Source: a virus. Taken from it: DNA of 64,000 nucleotides. Where the stretch lies: the IMG/VR virus record IMGVR_UViG_3300032805_000003, positions 1 through 64,000 of that record; one strand, 5' to 3'. The notes under the pieces are model-generated. The model was not told where the DNA came from and searched no databases. It worked only from the letters and a program-made list of their open reading frames with translations. The stretch's first letter is position 1. Each line of letters begins with the position of its first letter. A program made the position numbers and the translations under genes. Shown piece after piece: positions 61,850 through 64,000 of the stretch.

Positions 61850-63226
61850 ATGCCGTCCGAGCTCCGTGAGGCGCTCACCGCAGCCGGTGCCAGCGCACTC
61901 ATCCCGAAGATCATCGACCCGATCCTGCTGGAGTACCAGCGGCGCTACAGCCCGCTGGTGCGTTCGATCCCGATGCAGCAGTGGGCCGCGGACGTGTACT
62001 ACTTCAACCAGCGCACTTCGGTGGCAGCTGGCGGGTTCGTGCCCGATGGCGGCGCCAAGCCGGTGTCCAACTCGGTGTACGTCCAGCTCAGCTACCAGAT
62101 GAAGCACGTCGAGACCGTGGGTGCGGTCACCGGCTACGCGCAGGAAGTCACCCGGCAGGTCATCGGTGACCTGCGGCAGACAGAAATCCAGGGCTCGATC
62201 CGGGGCTACTACTGGGACATCGAGACCGGCATCCTGTGGGGCAACTCGGCGTCGACGCTGAACCAGGCCCAGCCCCAGTTCGACGGCCTGGACTCGCTGG
62301 TCAACGTCTACAGCGGGTCGTACCAGAACGCGCTGGACAAGGCCGGCAACACTCTCACGCTGGCGATGCTGGACGAGCTCATCGACATGGTCGAGTCGAA
62401 CGCGGCGATGCCGGTGTTCGACGACACCTGGATGCTGCTCATGTCCAACACCGCGTCGTCGAAGATCGCCCAGCTGCTGGTGAACCAGCAGCGGTTCAAC
62501 GACACCGTGGAAGTCGCCGCCGGCCTGATCGTTCCGACGTACCGGAACATCCCGCTGATCAAGTCCAGCTTCCTGTCGACCCGGTCTTACTCGATGGGGA
62601 CGGTGACGCCCAGTACCACCACCTACGCTGGCGCGACGCTGAACGCCACCTACAAGTACGTGATCTCGCCGGTGATCGCCCGTCAGGGCGAGATCCTGCC
62701 GTGCGCGGAGGTGTCGCAGGCGGTGACCACCGGCAACGCGGTCACGCTGACGTTCACTCCGCCGACCGGGCTGGATGGCTTGTCGCCGCAGCTGTACAAG
62801 GTGTACCGGACGGCAGCCGGCGGCGCGAGCGGGTCCGAGACGTTCCTCGGCTATGTCGACGCGACGGTCGGGCTCGCCAGCGACGGGGTCACCCCGGTGG
62901 TCACGAACCAGATCCAGGACACCGGCTCGTTCCTGGTGCCGGTCCAGACCACCGGCTCGGTCGTGCCGGCGACGTTGCCGACTACCTACTACGGCACGAA
63001 CACCGGCATGTTCCCGCCGGCGGCGGGCAACGAGAACCTGTACCTGATCAGCCGGGACAGGAACAACGTGGTCCGGCCGTACATCAGGGAAGCGCAGCCG
63101 CTGGACGTCTACCCGACGACCGCCAGCCCGGACACGCTTCCGTACGCCGTGATCGGTGACACCGCGCTGGCGGTGCGCGCCACCCGGTACACCGGCCGGC
63201 TCAGCAGGGTCAACGTCAGCGTCTGA
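61850..63226 (+). CDS. major capsid protein (HK97-fold) with Ig-like insertion
   Basis: A 458-residue product; ATG 61850 has GGGAGGGG upstream. N-terminus (LIPKIIDPILLEYQRRYSPL, SIPMQQWAADVYYFNQRTS) and the later ELIDMVESNAAMPVFDDTWM and NVVRPYIREAQPLDVY fit a capsid of the actinophage HK97-fold group. Residues about 255-345 contain a beta-rich insertion (LYKVYRTAAGGASGSETFLG) like an Ig/fibronectin-type domain displayed on the shell. Highest-expression gene by context (flanked by strong hairpins). Confidence 0.85.
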   Translation: MPSELREALTAAGASALIPKIIDPILLEYQRRYSPLVRSIPMQQWAADVYYFNQRTSVAAGGFVPDGGAKPVSNSVYVQLSYQMKHVETVGAVTGYAQEVTRQVIGDLRQTEIQGSIRGYYWDIETGILWGNSASTLNQAQPQFDGLDSLVNVYSGSYQNALDKAGNTLTLAMLDELIDMVESNAAMPVFDDTWMLLMSNTASSKIAQLLVNQQRFNDTVEVAAGLIVPTYRNIPLIKSSFLSTRSYSMGTVTPSTTTYAGATLNATYKYVISPVIARQGEILPCAEVSQAVTTGNAVTLTFTPPTGLDGLSPQLYKVYRTAAGGASGSETFLGYVDATVGLASDGVTPVVTNQIQDTGSFLVPVQTTGSVVPATLPTTYYGTNTGMFPPAAGNENLYLISRDRNNVVRPYIREAQPLDVYPTTASPDTLPYAVIGDTALAVRATRYTGRLSRVNVSV

Positions 63227-63236
63227 CCCGTGTGAT

Positions 63237-63284
63237 GTGCGCCGGCGCCCAGGCTGAATCCAGGTCGGCCGGGCGCCGGCGCAC
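63237..63284 (+). terminator. perfect 14-bp hairpin after the capsid gene
   Basis: 63237-63250 pairs exactly with 63271-63284 (20-base loop), 10 bases after the capsid stop. No T-run; probably a partial terminator or mRNA-stabilising structure. Confidence 0.6.
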
Positions 63285-63345
63285 TCCCCAGGCCTTCCCC
63301 CCGGGGGGCCTCGAGACAACCCGCAACATACCGGAAGGCGCCAGC

Positions 63346-63672
63346 ATGCTGCTCAGGAAAGAGCACGGCGGGTCGGTGATCGGCTCGTATTCGTGGGCGA
63401 AAGACGGTGACGTGACCGACGTGCCGGATGATCTGGCAGCTGAATTGCTGGCGATCCCCGGCAATGACTTCAGCGTCGCTGAAGCGCCCAGGCCGCGTCC
63501 CCGGGTAACCCCGGCGCCGGCGCCGGCTACACCGCCAGCGGACGCTCCAGCCCCGTCCCCGCCAGCGGCCGCGGCCGCAACACCAGCGGAAAGCCCGGCT
63601 CCGGCCGCGGCTGACGCCGCACCGCAGCCCGCCGCCGGCGCCCAGGAGGCGGAAGCCGCCGCCAGCGCGTGA
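63346..63672 (+). CDS. small head protein with Ala/Pro-rich tail
   Basis: A 108-residue product from ATG 63346 (GGAAGG upstream). The first ~50 residues form a compact domain (GSYSWAKDGDVTDVPDDLAA); the rest is a low-complexity Ala/Pro stretch. Position suggests a head-tail or capsid accessory protein. Confidence 0.6.
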   Translation: MLLRKEHGGSVIGSYSWAKDGDVTDVPDDLAAELLAIPGNDFSVAEAPRPRPRVTPAPAPATPPADAPAPSPPAAAAATPAESPAPAAADAAPQPAAGAQEAEAAASA

Positions 63673-63711
63673 AGCTGTTAACCGCACGCTTATCGACCGG
63701 GAGACGGTGAC

Positions 63712-64000
63712 ATGGCTGACACTCCAGTGCCGTTGTGCACCGCCGCCCAGTTCACCGAAGGCCCGTACGGAGATCTGGTCGCCAAGTATTCGCCGCAGGC
63801 GCTGTCTGACGTGCTGGTTGAAGCGACCCGGATGTGCGAGTCGGAAACCGGCCGCCGGTTCGCTCCGTTCACTACCACTGAAACGCACCGGGCCAGCGGG
63901 ATCGACCCGGACGAATACTCGGACAGCGCGAACTTGCCGATGGACATCCGGTCAGTCCTCGGCGCGTCGTACGCGGCAGCGCTCGGCGCGTCGTCGCTGG
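63712..64000 (+). CDS. head-tail connector candidate (3'-partial)
   Basis: ATG 63712 with GGGAGA upstream; the frame is open to the right edge (96 codons visible). Sequence LCTAAQFTEGPYGDLVAKYS, LVEATRMCESETGRRFAPFT has the look of an HK97 gp6-like connector N-terminus. Assignment is tentative because the C-terminus is missing. Confidence 0.6.
   Translation, partial: MADTPVPLCTAAQFTEGPYGDLVAKYSPQALSDVLVEATRMCESETGRRFAPFTTTETHRASGIDPDEYSDSANLPMDIRSVLGASYAAALGASSL

Noticed and set aside
61775-63319. 514-codon minus-strand frame opposite the capsid gene
   Set aside because: Arg/Gly-rich shadow of the major capsid gene with no domain or start signal.
1-64000. Insertion sequences or transposase genes
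   Set aside because: No transposase motifs or terminal inverted repeats were recognised in the translated frames.

Overview
The window reads as a temperate, high-GC actinobacterial phage (or phage-plasmid). Evidence for an actinobacterial host range: GC-rich third codon positions, frequent GTG starts, two WhiB-like proteins, a DUF397 protein, a DUF2637 (SpdB-like) protein and a DUF1906 endolysin. Almost all space is coding, with start/stop overlaps (ATGA/GTGA) between neighbours. No host housekeeping operon or insertion sequence was seen.

Layout. 0-3.05 kb (+): end of the late region, a lysis cassette with small membrane proteins, a two-helix potassium-channel protein and an endolysin whose C-terminus is a holin-like domain, closed by a strong terminator. 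3.1-6.7 kb (-): an accessory operon with a secreted protein and a lipoprotein. 6.9-10.2 kb: excisionase-like gene (-), tyrosine integrase and small genes (+), then a tRNA-Thr(TGT) 3'-half that is a good attP candidate. 10.3-14.4 kb (-): single-gene units separated by hairpins, plus MarR and DUF397 genes. 14.5-38.5 kb (-): the early region, a long leftward series of operons with an SLOG protein, a NADAR fusion, a DNA methylase-like protein, two ParB-like proteins, an ArdC-like protein, a TGT/DpdA-like protein, sliding clamp, helicase loader, a replication initiator carrying iterons, HNH nuclease, DnaQ-like exonuclease, UvrD-like helicase and ERF recombinase. 38.5-39.4 kb: divergent immunity region. 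39.7-41.4 kb: GNAT and GntR genes. 41.4-50 kb (+): WhiB, membrane proteins, an FtsK/TraB-like translocase followed by an array of 8-bp repeats, YdjM-like and DUF2637 proteins. 50.9-64 kb (+): small and large terminase, portal, minor head protein, decoration-like proteins, protease-scaffold, major capsid and connector genes, running off the right edge.

How it fits together. Head genes at the right edge and lysis genes at the left edge imply that tail genes lie outside the window and that the map is circular or circularly permuted. An attP with phage genes on both sides suggests an unintegrated form. One ~45-bp promoter element, with a GTAG-N6-CTAC dyad over the -10 box at most sites, heads most leftward transcription units and probably coordinates early expression. 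Replication looks lambda-like: initiator gene with internal origin repeats, then loader, clamp and recombination genes. Unusual additions are the ion channel, the plasmid-transfer-like module and repeated use of in-frame nested genes.
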